Below, in pieces: positions 54,150 to 54,762 of a stretch of 54,762 nucleotides of DNA; position 1 is the stretch's first letter; every line of letters starts with the position of its first letter. Origin of the DNA: Planctomycetota bacterium (GTDB lineage: Bacteria > Planctomycetota > Planctomycetia > Pirellulales > UBA7805); NCBI GenBank assembly GCA_003389215.1, contig QQVP01000129.1:1-54762 (forward strand), given 5' to 3'. The notes under the pieces were generated by a model. That model searched no databases and was not told the DNA's origin. It saw only the letters and a program-made list of their open reading frames with translations. The translations under genes and the position numbers were made by a program.

Positions 54150-54762
54150 TTAGCGGAGCTTCTCGATCATTTGCGGTACGATTTCGTAGACATCGCCCAC
54201 CAGTCCATAGTCGGCCATTTCGAAAATCGGCGCGTCGGGATCCTTGTTGATGGCCACAATTACCTTGGAGTTCTTCATGCCGGCCAGGTGCTGAACCGCG
54301 CCGGAGATGCCCAAGGCAATGTACAAATCGGGCGCGATGATCTTACCGGTCTGACCGACCTGATACTCGTTCGGCGTGATCCCCGCGTCGACCAAAGCCC
54401 GCGAGCTTCCGGTCGCGCCCCCGACCGCATCGGCCAACGTGCCGACGAGTCGTTCGAAGTCCTCGCTGTTCTTCATCGCCCGACCTCCGGAAACGACAAT
54501 CGAGGCCTCGGAGACATCGGGGCGGTTCGACTGTTTTTCGTCGCGGCCGACGAATTCAATCGCCCCCGGCAAACCGGCGGCGTCGACGGTCACGGGCTCG
54601 ATCGTCCCGGCTTCCGTCGCCGGCTCGGCGGGGGCATAGGCCGAACCGCGCACGGTAATGATCTGCGGAGCGCCGTGCAGGGTGACCGTCGCCGTCACCG
54701 CGCCGGCATACATCGGCCGTTTCAGCAACAGCTCGTCATCGCGGAACTCATGTCCGATTACG
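54150..54762 (-). CDS. etfA: electron transfer flavoprotein alpha subunit, C-terminal part
   Basis: The frame is open to the right edge, so the gene continues outside the window. The visible 203 residues are the C-terminal domain with the FAD-binding region VVSGGRAMKNSEDFERLVG, GATGSSRALVDAG, GQTGKIIAPDLYIALGISGA and INKDPDAPIFEMADYGLVGD, all diagnostic for EtfA/FixB. ETF carries electrons from flavoprotein dehydrogenases to a membrane quinone reductase. An etfB partner probably lies just outside. It runs directly into the membrane iron-sulfur protein and flavoprotein genes, suggesting one electron-transfer unit. Confidence 0.93.
   Translation of the reverse strand, partial: VIGHEFRDDELLLKRPMYAGAVTATVTLHGAPQIITVRGSAYAPAEPATEAGTIEPVTVDAAGLPGAIEFVGRDEKQSNRPDVSEASIVVSGGRAMKNSEDFERLVGTLADAVGGATGSSRALVDAGITPNEYQVGQTGKIIAPDLYIALGISGAVQHLAGMKNSKVIVAINKDPDAPIFEMADYGLVGDVYEIVPQMIEKLR

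Noticed and set aside
1..54762. CRISPR array, tRNA or rRNA gene, transposase or phage gene
   Set aside because: I saw no spaced direct repeats of CRISPR type, no clover-leaf pattern with CCA end, no rRNA-like stretch and no transposase or integrase motif. A dedicated RNA search was not possible.

Overview
The window looks like a chromosomal segment from a high-GC planctomycete, probably of the order Pirellulales. The lineage call rests on family content: PSCyt1/DUF1549/DUF1553 cytochromes, a DUF1501 protein, PVC-type CxxCH proteins with beta-propellers, a LEPR-XLL secreted protein with dockerin-like repeats, tandem ceramidase-like hydrolases, many FGE-type domains, and dispersed GC-rich palindromes of the 'GEAPAEP' kind. 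I see no rRNA or tRNA gene, CRISPR array, transposase or phage gene. Many genes lack a clear Shine-Dalgarno sequence, so several starts are judgement calls, and they are marked as such.

Layout. Positions 1-6.2 kb hold the end of a flavin disulfide oxidoreductase, a thiamine-diphosphate acetolactate-synthase-like enzyme, a minimal ergothioneine locus (egtB and egtD, separated by a 5'-truncated flavodoxin remnant) and a DUF427 protein. From 6.2 to 8.5 kb is a two-gene quaternary-amine ABC transporter whose binding protein and permease are fused. From 9 to 16.6 kb are secreted or surface proteins: a large prepilin-like fusion, a leucine-rich-repeat lipoprotein, a LEPR-XLL beta-helix protein and a tiny coiled-coil ORF. 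From 16.6 to 27.4 kb is a planctomycete cytochrome module: a PVC dehydrogenase diverging from PSD1, DUF1501 and PVC-CxxCH genes. From 27.6 to 38 kb are TerC, two tandem ceramidase-like hydrolases, a membrane protein, a Ser/Thr kinase, a BtuF-like protein, an FGE-domain protein and several small proteins. A secreted glycosidase-like protein follows at 38.0-40.6 kb.

From 40.9 to 45.2 kb is a molybdate/tungstate-type uptake locus. A double ModA fusion and ModB run on the plus strand and converge on modC, a MoaD/ThiS-like protein and a MoeB/ThiF-like enzyme on the minus strand. From 45.3 kb to the right edge the minus strand carries a co-oriented catabolic run: etfA, a DgcB-like membrane iron-sulfur protein, a DgcA-like flavoprotein, a zinc alcohol dehydrogenase, and phnA, phnY and phnW. 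The Phn enzymes form the complete hydrolytic route from 2-aminoethylphosphonate to acetate and phosphate. The flavoprotein, iron-sulfur protein and ETF form an amine-oxidation module that would pass electrons to quinone.

The most interesting possibility is that these two modules form one pathway, for example for N-methylated aminophosphonates, fed by oxidative demethylation. That link is inferred from gene order only. Other points worth a look are the prepilin / golvesin-like / alpha-toroid fusion, the binding-protein-first transporter fusion, the double ModA, and repeat insertions at gene borders.
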